Shown here piece by piece: positions 1-8,916 of a stretch of 64,000 nt of DNA. The notes under the pieces were generated by a model. The model had not been told where the DNA came from. It saw only the letters and a list, made by a program, of their open reading frames with translations, and made no database searches. The translations under genes were made by a program, and so were the position numbers. Position 1 is the first letter of the stretch. Every line of letters starts with the position of its first letter. This stretch comes from an uncultured Lachnospiraceae bacterium (GTDB lineage: Bacteria; Bacillota; Clostridia; Lachnospirales; Lachnospiraceae), in contig CAJUQJ010000016.1 in assembly GCA_910588215.1 (NCBI GenBank), positions 1 through 64,000 of the forward strand, read 5' to 3'.

Positions 1-47
1 ATAACTATGCGGCTTTCAGCAGTTGCTACTGTTATTTCATGAATAAT

Positions 48-488
48 TCAGGTTTGATTATTATCACTGCTATAATTCGGATTTCCTTCAACTGTTCCTA
101 TGGTGAATCGTCCATCTGTTGTTTCATCATTATGAAGATCACCATTCTCCCTCACGACAAATTCAACATAGTCATTTTGGATCATAGTATTATCATATCC
201 GTATGTACTCAGAACGCTAACATCGGAACGCGCATTTACCTCTTTCCTGTCGGCAAGGGCTAAATGCGCATCCATATCAAACGAATAATCTTCATCACTT
301 TCTTCCAAAGTCATCGTCTGCATTTTTAATCCTGTTTCTTCATCAATGGTCAGACTATCTTCAGGTGCGATTTCTCCCTGTATGCTTTGCTCATTTTCCG
401 CTGCATATGTTATTCCCTGGTTTTGTAAAAGCAAAGCCACCACTACCGTACATGCTGCAATTTTTTTCCATACTTTACGTTTTCTCAT
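48..488 (-). CDS. small secreted protein, probably truncated
   Basis: 146 residues of unknown function. The first 30 residues are a clear signal peptide: basic MRKRKVWKK, a hydrophobic run (ACTVVVALLLQ), then a likely cleavage after ITYAA. The mature part is acidic and ends in a short stretch containing GRFTIGTVEGNPN. I chose the ATG at 488 because GGAGG lies just 5' of it; the ATG at 500 is inside that Shine-Dalgarno. The protein stops abruptly with no recognisable terminal domain, and the reading frame beyond the stop stays open to the window edge, so a premature stop or frameshift is plausible. It is driven by the left member of a pair of inverted leader repeats. Secretion is well supported; the function is not known. 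Confidence 0.55.
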   Translation of the reverse strand: MRKRKVWKKIAACTVVVALLLQNQGITYAAENEQSIQGEIAPEDSLTIDEETGLKMQTMTLEESDEDYSFDMDAHLALADRKEVNARSDVSVLSTYGYDNTMIQNDYVEFVVRENGDLHNDETTDGRFTIGTVEGNPNYSSDNNQT

Positions 489-527
489 CTTTTCCTCCAT
501 TCCGAAGCGTTTAACGCGAAGGCTGCA

Positions 528-548
528 AGCCAAATTTCAAATTTGGCT
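528..548. repeat. near-perfect palindrome in the leader of the secreted gene
   Basis: Ten bases (AGCCAAATTT) are followed by one base and their exact complement. It lies between the inverted-repeat arm and the ribosome binding site. It would fold as a hairpin in the 5' leader transcript. The right-hand leader copy has a different hairpin at the equivalent place (2433-2461). Confidence 0.6.
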
Positions 549-563
549 CTGTCACTAACTCTA

Positions 564-620
564 ACTGAACTTGTTCAGTTTGTTGAACTAAATTGCTCAT
601 CAGAGAATTTATTCAACCTT
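564..620 (-). repeat. left arm of a 57-bp inverted repeat carrying an operator-like dyad
   Basis: On the minus strand this matches 2375-2431 at 55 of 57 positions. Its outer end contains AACTGAAC-TT-GTTCAGTT (563-580), a perfect 8-2-8 dyad that looks like a repressor site; the right arm keeps a 7-2-7 version. The arm points toward the secreted gene at 48-488, so it is probably its promoter and operator region. Confidence 0.75.
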
Positions 621-656
621 GTTCCCCTCATTTGAATTACGCATATGACCATCAAG

Positions 657-1127
657 TTATACTCTTGTCATAAATAACGACCTTTTAGATGACTCAACCG
701 TTATCACGATTGCCAAAGCCTCTATTTCATATTTATGCTCCAATATATCTATTTTTTGGATATATTTACCCTTATGCATCTCACGCCAGCAATGTAATAC
801 TGCATAATCCCTCCACATCACCTCATAATCTGTATCATAAATGAGGCCTTTTATTTCATATGCACTGTTCTTGATCACAAACCGCGGCTTTAACGAGAAT
901 TTCTGTACAACTTTGAACTCTGCTTCCTGACTGGAAATGATATAAGCAGGTGTAATACCTGGTATCTGTCGTATTTTTGCTACCTCGTTTCTATATTGAT
1001 CTTTCATAGAAGCTATTTTTGTAAAAAGAGCTGAGCTCTCTTTTATTAAATATACCGGCCTTCCGTGTTCATCTATAATCTTTAAATTCATTAGCCTTTT
1101 GTGTGTTAAATGCTCTAAAAAATACAT
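657..1127 (-). CDS. LURP-one-related (LOR/YxjI-type) family protein
   Basis: 156 residues. The pattern of short beta strands with repeated 'D.xG.PVY', 'A.I.q' and 'Y.IkG..YDTDYEV' blocks, ending in a hydrophobic strand (EALAIVITVE), fits the LOR beta-barrel fold related to Tubby C-terminal domains. The bacterial members are cytosolic and have no settled biochemical role. The ATG at 1127 has AAGGAGAA in front. The gene stands alone inside the inverted-repeat-bounded block, with about 500 bp of apparently non-coding DNA upstream. Family assignment is from the overall pattern, not from catalytic residues. Confidence 0.6.
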   Translation of the reverse strand: MYFLEHLTHKRLMNLKIIDEHGRPVYLIKESSALFTKIASMKDQYRNEVAKIRQIPGITPAYIISSQEAEFKVVQKFSLKPRFVIKNSAYEIKGLIYDTDYEVMWRDYAVLHCWREMHKGKYIQKIDILEHKYEIEALAIVITVESSKRSLFMTRV

Positions 1128-1639
1128 ATTACATTCTCCTTTTGTAGTTTTATTTCATAGCAATCTTTACTTCTTGTCGTCTATCGATCGTTCTATGTTA
1201 TTGTTGAGCAAGTCTTGCTATGTTATGTCATCCAATTCTACTACGTTTTTAAAATAATATAATAGTAACATTGTATCATTCTTTTTCAGTTCTTACCATA
1301 CATAGTTCCCGACAAACTTTAGTACAATATAACGGACATCTCAAAATATCGTCAACTTAAGAGTATCTGATTCAAAAAAACTGAAAGGAAACAGAATCGA
1401 TAAAACTTGTAGTCAAGTACGACAAACGCATGAGTAAATAAATTGTAAACTGTCCCTTTTTCTAATAAGATCAAAGAAAAAGGACGCAGATCGCCACGCA
1501 TGGAAGACATATGGAACCATTACAAAAATACAGAAATAGAAACATATGGAACTACTGCGGAAGTGCAGAAGCAGAGACCGACGGAACTAAGAGATTAAAA
1601 CATACATACGCGTAAGCGTGATAGGACATGATAAACAAC
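1128..1639. other. non-coding stretch upstream of the LOR gene
   Basis: I see no convincing gene. It is AT-rich near the LOR start. At about 1452-1484 an imperfect stem of roughly 11 bp (GTCCcTTTTTCT with AGAAAAAGGAC) could act as a terminator. The segment around 1505-1560 has two copies of ACATATGGAAC about 40 bp apart. It looks like remnant DNA. Confidence 0.4.
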
Positions 1640-2212
1640 CTACTGTCTTTTTCTGGAGTCAAAGTCAGCAGCGCTCAGCTCATAATCGGCCGAAGATTGA
1701 AGCTGTCCAAGCTGTTTCTTCCAAGAATCAATGTTGGTTCTCACCTTGCGAAAGCCAAGTGATTCATATACATGCCTCGCTCTTGTGTTTGTCACGTTAG
1801 TATCGAGGACAATTTTGGAATATCCGTTCCTGAACAGTCAGTCGATCAGCATACGCAAAACTTTTCTGCCAACACCACAATTCTGACAATCTGCTTCACA
1901 GATCTTTATGCCGATTTCTGCAACACCATCCGCTGCGTTACGGTAATTACACTCACCAATCAGACGGGCATTTTCCTCAATGACTTTGAAAACGGCAATA
2001 TTGGCATCGGCAAACTCAAGGGCTGACACTTCATGACCCTTACGGGCAAAGTAAAGGCTGTATTCTCCTGCACCTGCGCCGACATCAAGTATCCTGTCGC
2101 TCTCTTTTAAGTATTTTTCTATGTAGCAAACGGTGGTCAAAAATTCAACCCTTACAGCTTTTGAATGATTAATCCTGCTGTTCTCGTTGAATATATCATA
2201 CGTTCTATTCAC
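1640..2212 (-). pseudogene. methyltransferase/GNAT acetyltransferase chimera with an internal stop
   Basis: Translation from the GTG at 2212 begins like a class I SAM-dependent methyltransferase (ILDVGAGAGEYSLYFA, the SAM-binding motif I). It passes, near residue 75, directly into the middle of a GNAT acetyltransferase (RLIGECNYRN, then AEIGIKICEADCQNCGVGRKVL, the acetyl-CoA loop region). The frame stops at a TGA at 1838-1840. Past it the same frame continues with LFRNGY, ARHVYESLGF and a typical GNAT C-terminus up to a TAG at 1640. The TGA sits where related proteins would be expected to have Trp. I read this as a deletion fusion of two neighbouring genes followed by a nonsense mutation. Confidence 0.75.
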
Positions 2213-2374
2213 TCGTTCGCTCTCGTTTTCAATTATTCCAACCGCACAGGTGGAATTTTTGTAAGTTGTGCAAAGTGCAATAACTTCTTTCCTGTCTGTT
2301 TAAGCCTCTCTCCAGGTGCCTGGCTGACCAGTATAGCCCCTTCTGCTTACCAGTCCAAATCTTATAGCAGGTGG

Positions 2375-2431
2375 AAGGTTGAATAAATTCTCTGATGAGC
2401 AATTTAATTCAACATACTGAACAAGTTCAGT
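2375..2431 (+). repeat. right arm of the 57-bp inverted repeat
   Basis: Partner of 564-620 in opposite orientation, 55 of 57 identical, with the ACTGAAC-AA-GTTCAGT dyad at its outer end. It is followed by a perfect 10-bp hairpin at 2433-2461 and then by a leader (2512-2527) whose 16 bases are identical to those before the gene at 488. It is a second, outward-facing copy of the same promoter and leader. Confidence 0.75.
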
Positions 2432-2532
2432 CAGAATTTGTGTCGAAATGTCACAAATTCTATTGATCGCAGAACAGAATCTGAAATTCTGCTCACGTCC
2501 TCAGCGTAAAGCGCTTCGGAATGGAGGCATAA

Positions 2533-2553
2533 ATGAAAAACCATGGCTCTTAG
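2533..2553 (+). pseudogene. stub of a secreted-type gene behind the right leader (six codons)
   Basis: The leader copy at 2512-2527 ends in GGAATGGAGG and is followed by ATG and five more codons (MKNHGS), then TAG. The stub runs into the 3' end of rsgA on the other strand, so the original downstream gene has been lost. The ribosome binding site is intact. The hexapeptide is unlikely to be functional, though a leader peptide cannot be excluded. Confidence 0.45.
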
Positions 2554-3428
2554 AAACGTTTTCTGTCTTTCAGTTCCTGATATAATACCCTGTAATTATC
2601 ATAACGCACCCGGCTGATCTTTCCCGACTCAACAGCCTCCTTCACGCCGCAGGAAGGTTCGCTGATATGTGCACATCCGCTGAATTTGCAGTACGGTTCA
2701 TACTGCACGAATTCCGGATAGTAGAAACCCAATTCTTCTTTCGTGATCTCGGAGATGTCAAGCGATGTAAATCCCGGCGTATCTACTATATAAGTCCCTT
2801 CACCAAGAGCGATGATCTCCGAATGTCTGGTGGTATGTCTGCCCCGTGCGATCTTAGCACTGATGGCGCCGGTCTCCATGTTAGCCTGCGGCGCCAGCTT
2901 ATTGATCAGAGACGACTTACCCACGCCGCTGGGTCCTGCCACGGTTGTAGTCCTGCCGCTTAACAGCTTCCTTACTTCCTCAAGCCCTTCCTCCTCCAGC
3001 ACACTGATGAACAGGACACGACAGCCGCAAGTCTCATATGCCTGCCGCAGTTCTTCCTTCTCTTCCCGGGACGCGATCTCCTGCTTATTAAAGCAGATAA
3101 TGGTCTGCAGATGCTGCTGTTGCATCCGGATCAACAGTCTGTCCAGAAGGTTAAAGTTTGGATCCGGTTTCACGACGGCAAACAAGATAAGCGCCTGATC
3201 CACATTGGCAACAGCCGGCCGGATCAAAGCGCTCTTTCTTGGCAATATTTCTCTGATATTGCCAAGCATCTCTTTCTCGTCCAGTATATCCGTCAGCACA
3301 TTATCCCCTACAAGAGGTTTCACATGATCTTTTCTGAATATTCCTTTGGCCTTGCATTCATAGATTCCTCTGCCCTCCACATGCACATAGTAGAATCCTG
3401 CAATTCCCTTGATAATCTTGCCCTGCAT
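2550..3428 (-). CDS. rsgA: ribosome small-subunit-dependent GTPase RsgA
   Basis: 292 residues. A circularly permuted GTPase that checks 30S subunit maturation and helps release late assembly factors in the cytosol. An OB-fold occupies about residues 1-70; the permuted GTPase order is visible as G4 NKQE (114-117), then G1 GPSGVGKSS (165-173), then G3 DTPG (216-219). A C-terminal zinc site has C247, C252, H254 and C260. The start follows the prkC stop by 9 bp, so the two are co-transcribed. In many Firmicutes rsgA is followed by rpe and a thiamine pyrophosphokinase gene; here the decayed patch begins at once. Confidence 0.95.
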   Translation of the reverse strand: MQGKIIKGIAGFYYVHVEGRGIYECKAKGIFRKDHVKPLVGDNVLTDILDEKEMLGNIREILPRKSALIRPAVANVDQALILFAVVKPDPNFNLLDRLLIRMQQQHLQTIICFNKQEIASREEKEELRQAYETCGCRVLFISVLEEEGLEEVRKLLSGRTTTVAGPSGVGKSSLINKLAPQANMETGAISAKIARGRHTTRHSEIIALGEGTYIVDTPGFTSLDISEITKEELGFYYPEFVQYEPYCKFSGCAHISEPSCGVKEAVESGKISRVRYDNYRVLYQELKDRKRF

Positions 3429-3437
3429 ACGCTTATC

Positions 3438-5585
3438 CTACTCCTGCGTAAAGCTGACTTCTCTGCTTACTGTCCTGTCTTCCGAGACGGCCTCGCTGGT
3501 CACGGTCTCCCCTGTATTTGGATCCGTCGTCGTAGCCGCTTCCTTCTCTACCCGAAAGGTAAAAGTGATGGTCCCGGTGGGTGATTTGATGCCGGTATAG
3601 TTAGCCGCTACCGGAAAAGTCGTAGTCTGGGTGCTCAGAAGCTGTGTGCCGTCCGCCGTCATGACTGTAACGTTCACTGCCATTCCGTTCTGATAATCCG
3701 GATCCTCCGTCGGCGCCGTAATTCCTTCCGAATACCGATAAGTGGCCGCCTCCGGCCCGGTACTGATGGAAATATCAATGACTGTTCCCTTATCTACATA
3801 GGAACCCACAGAATAACTCTGATAGCACACCCTTCCTGACAGTGAAGCATCCTCATTGGCCGCAGATGTCACATTTCCTACTTCCAGTCCAAGCTCCGTC
3901 AGGGTAACGGTGGCATCCATCTCCTCCATGCCCACCAGATTGGGTACTCTTACCTTATTCTCATCCGCCCCCTGACTGATCCGTATCGTGACTGAGGATC
4001 CCGGCGGCGCCGTCGTGCCTGCCTCCGGTGACTGAGAAATAACATACCCATTCTGCACCGTATGGTCATATCCTTCCGTCACATTGACTACAAATCCCTC
4101 TTTCTCCAGGATAGAAGTCGCCTCTTCTTTGGATTTACCGGTGGCTGTCGGAACTTTGACTCCCTCCGCACTTTCCGCCACTGTCAGAATGATCACCGTA
4201 CCCTTATTGAGCATCAGTTTCTCCTGATCCGTACTCGTCGCAGCGCCGCCCTGCACGCTGGCCCGAAGGACAGTCCCTGCCTCGTGCGTAGCGCTTGCCT
4301 CATAGCGGATCTCCGGTGTCAGCCCAATCTCCAGAAGAGCACGTTTAGCCTCTTCCACATTCATTCCGGCCACCTTGATCATCTCTACCTGCTCTGTAGA
4401 TTCTTCCTGTACCGGTTCCTTCTCCGGCACCGTGCCAAACTGGAATACCCCCATAGCCCTGCCGACCAGGAAGATAACGATACATCCCACAAGGAGCGCT
4501 GCTACAACAGCCAGGATCGTTGTTATTCTTTCCATCTTGGGATCGTAATCCTCTTCGTCTTCGTCCCACTCCTCCTCATCCTCATCCTCGTCCTCATCTT
4601 CTTCCTCCTCTTCATAGGCACGCAGATTGTTCTTTTTCAGACGCATCACTTCATCCATGGAATCGTGTCTGTCGGATTGCCGTTTGATCTGCGCCATATC
4701 CCTGTCCGTGATCATTCTCGTGGAAGCTTCCTCGTCCGGATCCATCAGTTTGACAAAATCCTCATCCGGATTGATCAGAGACTGCTTCAGATCGGCAATC
4801 AGTTCCTGCATGGACTGATATCTTCTGTCCGGACTCTTCTGACAACACTTACACACGATCTGTTCCACACTGATCGGAATCTCCGGCACATATTCCCTGG
4901 GGGACGGCATCTCCTCCTGAATGTGTTTGATCGCAATCGCCACCGTCGTCTCCCCGTTAAAGGGCACTCTGCCGGTCAGCATCTCAAACATGGTGATGCC
5001 CAGTGAATAAATATCGCTCTTCTCGTCACTGTATCCACCCCTGGCCTGTTCGGGTGACGTATAGTGAACCGAACCCATCACATTGGAAGTGATCGTATTG
5101 CTGGTAGCTGCCTTGGCAATGCCGAAATCCGTTACCTTGACCTTGCCTTCTTTCGATATGATTATATTCTGCGGCTTAATATCCCGATGGATAATGTGAT
5201 TATTATGCGCCGCCTCCAATCCCATGGATACTTGGATTGCAATGCTTATCGCTTCCTTGACGGATAATCTCGCTTTCCTCTCAATATATTTCTTTAAAGT
5301 GATGCCTTCTACCAATTCCATTACAATGTAGTAGGTGCCACCCTCTTCGCCAACATCATACACATTGACTATATTGGGATGCATGAGTCCGGCCGCCGCC
5401 TGCGCCTCAACCCAGAACTTCGAGACGAAATTGGCATTCTCACTGAATTCCTGCTTTAATACTTTGACTGCTACAAATCTGTTTAGTTTATAATCTTTCG
5501 CTTTATATACATCTGACATACCGCCGGTACCGATCCGCTCCAGGATCTCATACCGTTCCCCTATCATCATACCTATCTTAATCAT
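3438..5585 (-). CDS. prkC: PASTA-domain Ser/Thr protein kinase PrkC/Stk1
   Basis: 715 residues from the ATG at 5585, which overlaps the phosphatase stop by 8 bp (ATGATTAA). It is a membrane kinase that senses muropeptides or lipid II and phosphorylates proteins of growth, division and translation. The kinase domain spans 10-270 with the glycine loop GTGGMSDVY (19-27), K41, HRDIKPQN (D135) and DFG (153-155). A strongly acidic linker (about 325-347) precedes one membrane segment (about 355-375). Three PASTA repeats follow outside (about 394-595), then a Ser/Thr-rich tail. It forms a writer/eraser pair with the adjacent PP2C phosphatase. Confidence 0.95.
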   Translation of the reverse strand: MIKIGMMIGERYEILERIGTGGMSDVYKAKDYKLNRFVAVKVLKQEFSENANFVSKFWVEAQAAAGLMHPNIVNVYDVGEEGGTYYIVMELVEGITLKKYIERKARLSVKEAISIAIQVSMGLEAAHNNHIIHRDIKPQNIIISKEGKVKVTDFGIAKAATSNTITSNVMGSVHYTSPEQARGGYSDEKSDIYSLGITMFEMLTGRVPFNGETTVAIAIKHIQEEMPSPREYVPEIPISVEQIVCKCCQKSPDRRYQSMQELIADLKQSLINPDEDFVKLMDPDEEASTRMITDRDMAQIKRQSDRHDSMDEVMRLKKNNLRAYEEEEEDEDEDEDEEEWDEDEEDYDPKMERITTILAVVAALLVGCIVIFLVGRAMGVFQFGTVPEKEPVQEESTEQVEMIKVAGMNVEEAKRALLEIGLTPEIRYEASATHEAGTVLRASVQGGAATSTDQEKLMLNKGTVIILTVAESAEGVKVPTATGKSKEEATSILEKEGFVVNVTEGYDHTVQNGYVISQSPEAGTTAPPGSSVTIRISQGADENKVRVPNLVGMEEMDATVTLTELGLEVGNVTSAANEDASLSGRVCYQSYSVGSYVDKGTVIDISISTGPEAATYRYSEGITAPTEDPDYQNGMAVNVTVMTADGTQLLSTQTTTFPVAANYTGIKSPTGTITFTFRVEKEAATTTDPNTGETVTSEAVSEDRTVSREVSFTQE

Positions 5586-6324
5586 GTTCCACCTCGTCTG
5601 CAGACAGTTCAATAACGATTACTGAAATATTATCCTTGCCGCCGTTTTGATTGGCTACCTTCACCAATTCTTCTACCCTGTCCTTAAGACTGCCACCTCT
5701 CCTTAAGATACAGTGGATCGTCTCGTCGTCCATCATATTCGTCAATCCGTCAGAACAAAGTAAAACCATATCCTCCGCCTGCAACTCCAGATTAAAAAAA
5801 TCCGCCTCGACATGATCTCTGGCGCCGATCGCTCTGGTAATGATATTCTTATCCGGATGATTTCTAGCAGAAGCCCTGTCGATTCCTCCCATACGGACCA
5901 TCTCCTCCACAAGAGAATGATCCTTCGTGATCTGCCTGATCCTCTCATTGACAACATAAAGTCGACTGTCCCCTACATTGGCTACCTCCAGATATCTGCC
6001 GATAAAAGTAGCAATGACAATCGTCGTTCCCATACCGCTGTAAGATACATCCTCCCTGGCCCGCTTACGGATCACGGCATTTGCTTTCTCGATGGCCCTT
6101 CCCATGATCTTCACCGGGTTCTTTTCAAAAGAGGCTTCTATCTCTTCCGCCACTGTCTCCACCGCGTAACGCGAAGCAAAATCTCCGGCATTATGGCCTC
6201 CCATACCGTCCGCCACAATAAAAACATTGGGCAGATTCCCGATGGGGCCCTCTGACAGATAGATAAAATCCTGATTCAGTTGTCTTTTTTGTCCGATATC
6301 TGTTGTCGCATAGGACCTAAGCAC
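5578..6324 (-). CDS. prpC: PP2C-family protein Ser/Thr phosphatase (PrpC/Stp)
   Basis: 248 residues with a GTG start. It is a cytosolic, metal-dependent phosphatase that reverses PrkC phosphorylation. The metal-binding motifs are present: VADGMGGHNAGD near residue 40, GMGTT, NVGDSRLYV, CSDGLTNMM and GGKDNISVIVIE at the end. Length matches bacterial PP2C enzymes. It overlaps prkC by 8 bp, which argues for translational coupling. Confidence 0.95.
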   Translation of the reverse strand: MLRSYATTDIGQKRQLNQDFIYLSEGPIGNLPNVFIVADGMGGHNAGDFASRYAVETVAEEIEASFEKNPVKIMGRAIEKANAVIRKRAREDVSYSGMGTTIVIATFIGRYLEVANVGDSRLYVVNERIRQITKDHSLVEEMVRMGGIDRASARNHPDKNIITRAIGARDHVEADFFNLELQAEDMVLLCSDGLTNMMDDETIHCILRRGGSLKDRVEELVKVANQNGGKDNISVIVIELSADEVEHD

Positions 6325-6387
6325 TGTACTGTTCCCCCTGTTACTCCGGATCGGCTCTCGCTGTCTTGCCGCATCCGATCCAAAAGA

Positions 6388-7428
6388 CTATTCTATATAT
6401 CTACGCCGCAACTGACCGCATGCACCGTCAATATCCCGACCCATTTCCCTTCTAATAGTAACATTTATTCCATTTTTTTCAAGTTTATTTTTAAACGACT
6501 CCACCGCATGACGCTCAGACTGCACATAATCACGTTCCCTGATGGGATTCACAGGTATCAGATTTACGTGGCAGTTCAAACCTTTTATCAGTTTCGTCAG
6601 CTGAATAACATCCTCATTTGTATCATTGACATCTTTTACCAGACTATACTCAAAAGTGATTCTTCTGCCTGTCTTCTCGAAATAATACTTGCAGGCCTCC
6701 ATCAGTTCCTGCAGCGAATACCGATTGGCCACCGGCATCAGCTCCCGTCTCTTCTCATCCGTTGCCGCATGTAAGGATAAAGCCAGCGTGATCTGCAGCT
6801 GTCTGTCGGCAAGCTGGTACATCCTGGGCACGATGCCGCAGGTGGAAACGGTAATATTCCGCTGGCTGATATGCAGTCCGTTCTCATCCGTCAGCAGCAT
6901 GATAAACTGCAGAAGATTGTCAAAGTTATCCATTGGCTCACCGGTCCCCATCACCACCACATTGGATACCCTCTCTCCGGTCTGCCTCGTGATCGCATAA
7001 ATCTGCTCTAACATCTCCGAAGGCAGGAGATTCCGTTCCAGCCCGTCCAGGGTGGAAGCGCAGAACCGGCAGCCCATCCGGCAGCCTACCTGAGAAGAAA
7101 TACATACGGCATTGCCATGCTTATAACGCATCCACACACTTTCCACCAGATTGTCATCCGGAAGGGCAAAGAGATATTTTCTCGTGCCATCCAGTTTGGA
7201 TTCCTGCATTTGGACCGTCTTAAGCGTCGTATACTCAAAGCGCAGTGCACACTGCTCTGCCAGCCTGCGGGGAATATTCGTCATCTCCTCGTATCCCTCC
7301 GCCAGCTTTTCATGCATCCACTCGTACAGCTGTCCGGCCCGGAAACTTTTCTCTCCCAAAGATTCCATCTCTTCCTTTAATTGTGACAAAGTGAGCGACT
7401 TAATGTCTTTTCTATTTATATTCTTCAT
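6388..7428 (-). CDS. rlmN: 23S rRNA (A2503-C2)/tRNA A37 methyltransferase RlmN
   Basis: 346 residues. A radical-SAM enzyme that makes m2A in 23S rRNA and some tRNAs. The cluster motif GCRMGCRFCAS (CX3CX2C) lies near residue 115. The second half shows MGTGEPMDN and SLHAATDEKR, and the C-terminal DIDGACGQLR carries the Cys that forms the covalent RNA adduct. It lies between rsmB and prpC, its usual place in Firmicutes. Confidence 0.95.
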   Translation of the reverse strand: MKNINRKDIKSLTLSQLKEEMESLGEKSFRAGQLYEWMHEKLAEGYEEMTNIPRRLAEQCALRFEYTTLKTVQMQESKLDGTRKYLFALPDDNLVESVWMRYKHGNAVCISSQVGCRMGCRFCASTLDGLERNLLPSEMLEQIYAITRQTGERVSNVVVMGTGEPMDNFDNLLQFIMLLTDENGLHISQRNITVSTCGIVPRMYQLADRQLQITLALSLHAATDEKRRELMPVANRYSLQELMEACKYYFEKTGRRITFEYSLVKDVNDTNEDVIQLTKLIKGLNCHVNLIPVNPIRERDYVQSERHAVESFKNKLEKNGINVTIRREMGRDIDGACGQLRRRYIE

Positions 7429-7499
7429 CCGTTTCGTCCTGCTATATCACCTGCAGCATCAGCAGATCCATATTTCCGTTGCCTGCAGGCAGCATCCAT

Positions 7500-8855
7500 T
7501 TAATTAGCCTGTTCCCGTCTGCGCAATTTGGCAATAAAGAAACCGTCCGCCTCGTGGATCCCCGGCAGCAATTGGAGAAATCCCTTTTCCCCCAATGGCT
7601 TTAACGCGTCCGGCAATTCCTCCTGCATCCCCACCGTCTCCATGGCAAATTCGCGGCAGATCCACTCGACCATCTTCTCGTTTTCTTCCGGATTCATGGT
7701 GCAGGTACTGTACATCATGACCCCTTCCGGTTTTAGATACTGTACCACATTTCCCACGATCTCTCTCTGCAGTCTGACGATATCCTGCAGGGACTGCCTG
7801 GTCACCCGGTACTTGATATCCTGCTTCTTGCCGATCACCCCTAAACCCGAACAGGGCACATCCACCAAAAGCACATCCGCCCGCCCCACCAGCTTCTCCT
7901 CTCTCTCTCTGGCATCCTGTATTACAACGGACAGATTGTTAATCTGCATTCTATCCCTGTTCGCTTCGATCTTCGCCGTCTTATAGGCGGTCAGGTCACA
8001 GGCGATCACCTGCCCTGTTCCCGCCAGTTTCCCGGCTGCATGAATGGCTTTGCCGCCAGGGGCCGCACACACATCGATGACCGTATCGCCTGCCTTGATG
8101 CCGGCCGCCTCCACCACCAGCATCGAGCTGACATCCTGTACCGCAAAAGCGCCCTCTTCATATCCTGCCAGACTCTTTATGCCCTCTGACTTTACTACCT
8201 CCACGGCGTAAGCAAGATACGGATTTCTCCGTACTTCCACTCTTGCCTCCCGCCACGTCTCAAAAAGCCGCTCCTGCTCTTTAGCAGGCAGGCTCTCTTT
8301 CATGCGGATGCTGACCGGCCTTCTCTGTAAAAAGGACCGCAGGATCCTTTCACACTGCTCCCTCCCATACGCATCGCACAAATGCCGCACCAGCCATACC
8401 GGGACGGAATAATAAACAGACAGATAGGCATCGGCGTCCTGCTGCCTGTCGGGATATCGTATCTCTTCCTTCCCGCGGGAAACCGCCCGCAATACGCCGT
8501 TCACAAATCCCTGCAGAGACTGAAACTTCCGTTTCTTCGCCAGTTTAACGGCTTCGTTACAGACAGCAGCATCGGGAATGTGCTCCATAAACAAGAGCTG
8601 GTACACACTCATACGCAGCAGTTCTCTGATCAGCGGCTTCATCTTCCTCACAGGCACCTTGGAAAACTGATCCAATATATAGTCAATCTGAATCTGCCGC
8701 TCTACCGTTCCTTCACATACCCGCTTGATGAAAGCCTTTTCTTTCCCGTCAAGATAATCATATTTATCCAACACCCCAAAGAGCAGGATATTCAAATACT
8801 CGCCCTGTCTGTCAAACTCCATCAAAATATCCAATACGAGTTCCCGTATATTCAT
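7500..8855 (-). CDS. rsmB: 16S rRNA (cytosine-967-C5)-methyltransferase RsmB
   Basis: 451 residues from the ATG at 8855, which has GGAGG with good spacing; the ATG at 8870 lies inside that site. The N-terminal 140 residues form a NusB-like RNA-binding domain. The C-terminal Rossmann methyltransferase has DVCAAPGGKAIHAA (SAM site), DVPCSGLG (motif IV with one Cys) and YSTCTMNPEEN (motif VI, with the second Cys). It acts on free 16S rRNA during 30S assembly. Confidence 0.93.
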   Translation of the reverse strand: MNIRELVLDILMEFDRQGEYLNILLFGVLDKYDYLDGKEKAFIKRVCEGTVERQIQIDYILDQFSKVPVRKMKPLIRELLRMSVYQLLFMEHIPDAAVCNEAVKLAKKRKFQSLQGFVNGVLRAVSRGKEEIRYPDRQQDADAYLSVYYSVPVWLVRHLCDAYGREQCERILRSFLQRRPVSIRMKESLPAKEQERLFETWREARVEVRRNPYLAYAVEVVKSEGIKSLAGYEEGAFAVQDVSSMLVVEAAGIKAGDTVIDVCAAPGGKAIHAAGKLAGTGQVIACDLTAYKTAKIEANRDRMQINNLSVVIQDAREREEKLVGRADVLLVDVPCSGLGVIGKKQDIKYRVTRQSLQDIVRLQREIVGNVVQYLKPEGVMMYSTCTMNPEENEKMVEWICREFAMETVGMQEELPDALKPLGEKGFLQLLPGIHEADGFFIAKLRRREQAN

Positions 8856-8916
8856 CTTTACCTCCATTCCGAAGCGCCACAAATTTCCATATCATCTGCG
8901 CTGCGGATGACCGGCA

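Noticed and set aside
1838..1840. TGA recoded as Trp or selenocysteine in the GNAT part
   Set aside because: No SECIS-like hairpin is obvious, other genes here use TGA as a stop, and the gene is already a fusion of two partial proteins.
4062..5006. 314-residue open frame on the plus strand
   Set aside because: Antisense to prkC, whose kinase motifs are intact; the product is His/Leu/Arg-rich without a domain and has no ribosome binding site.
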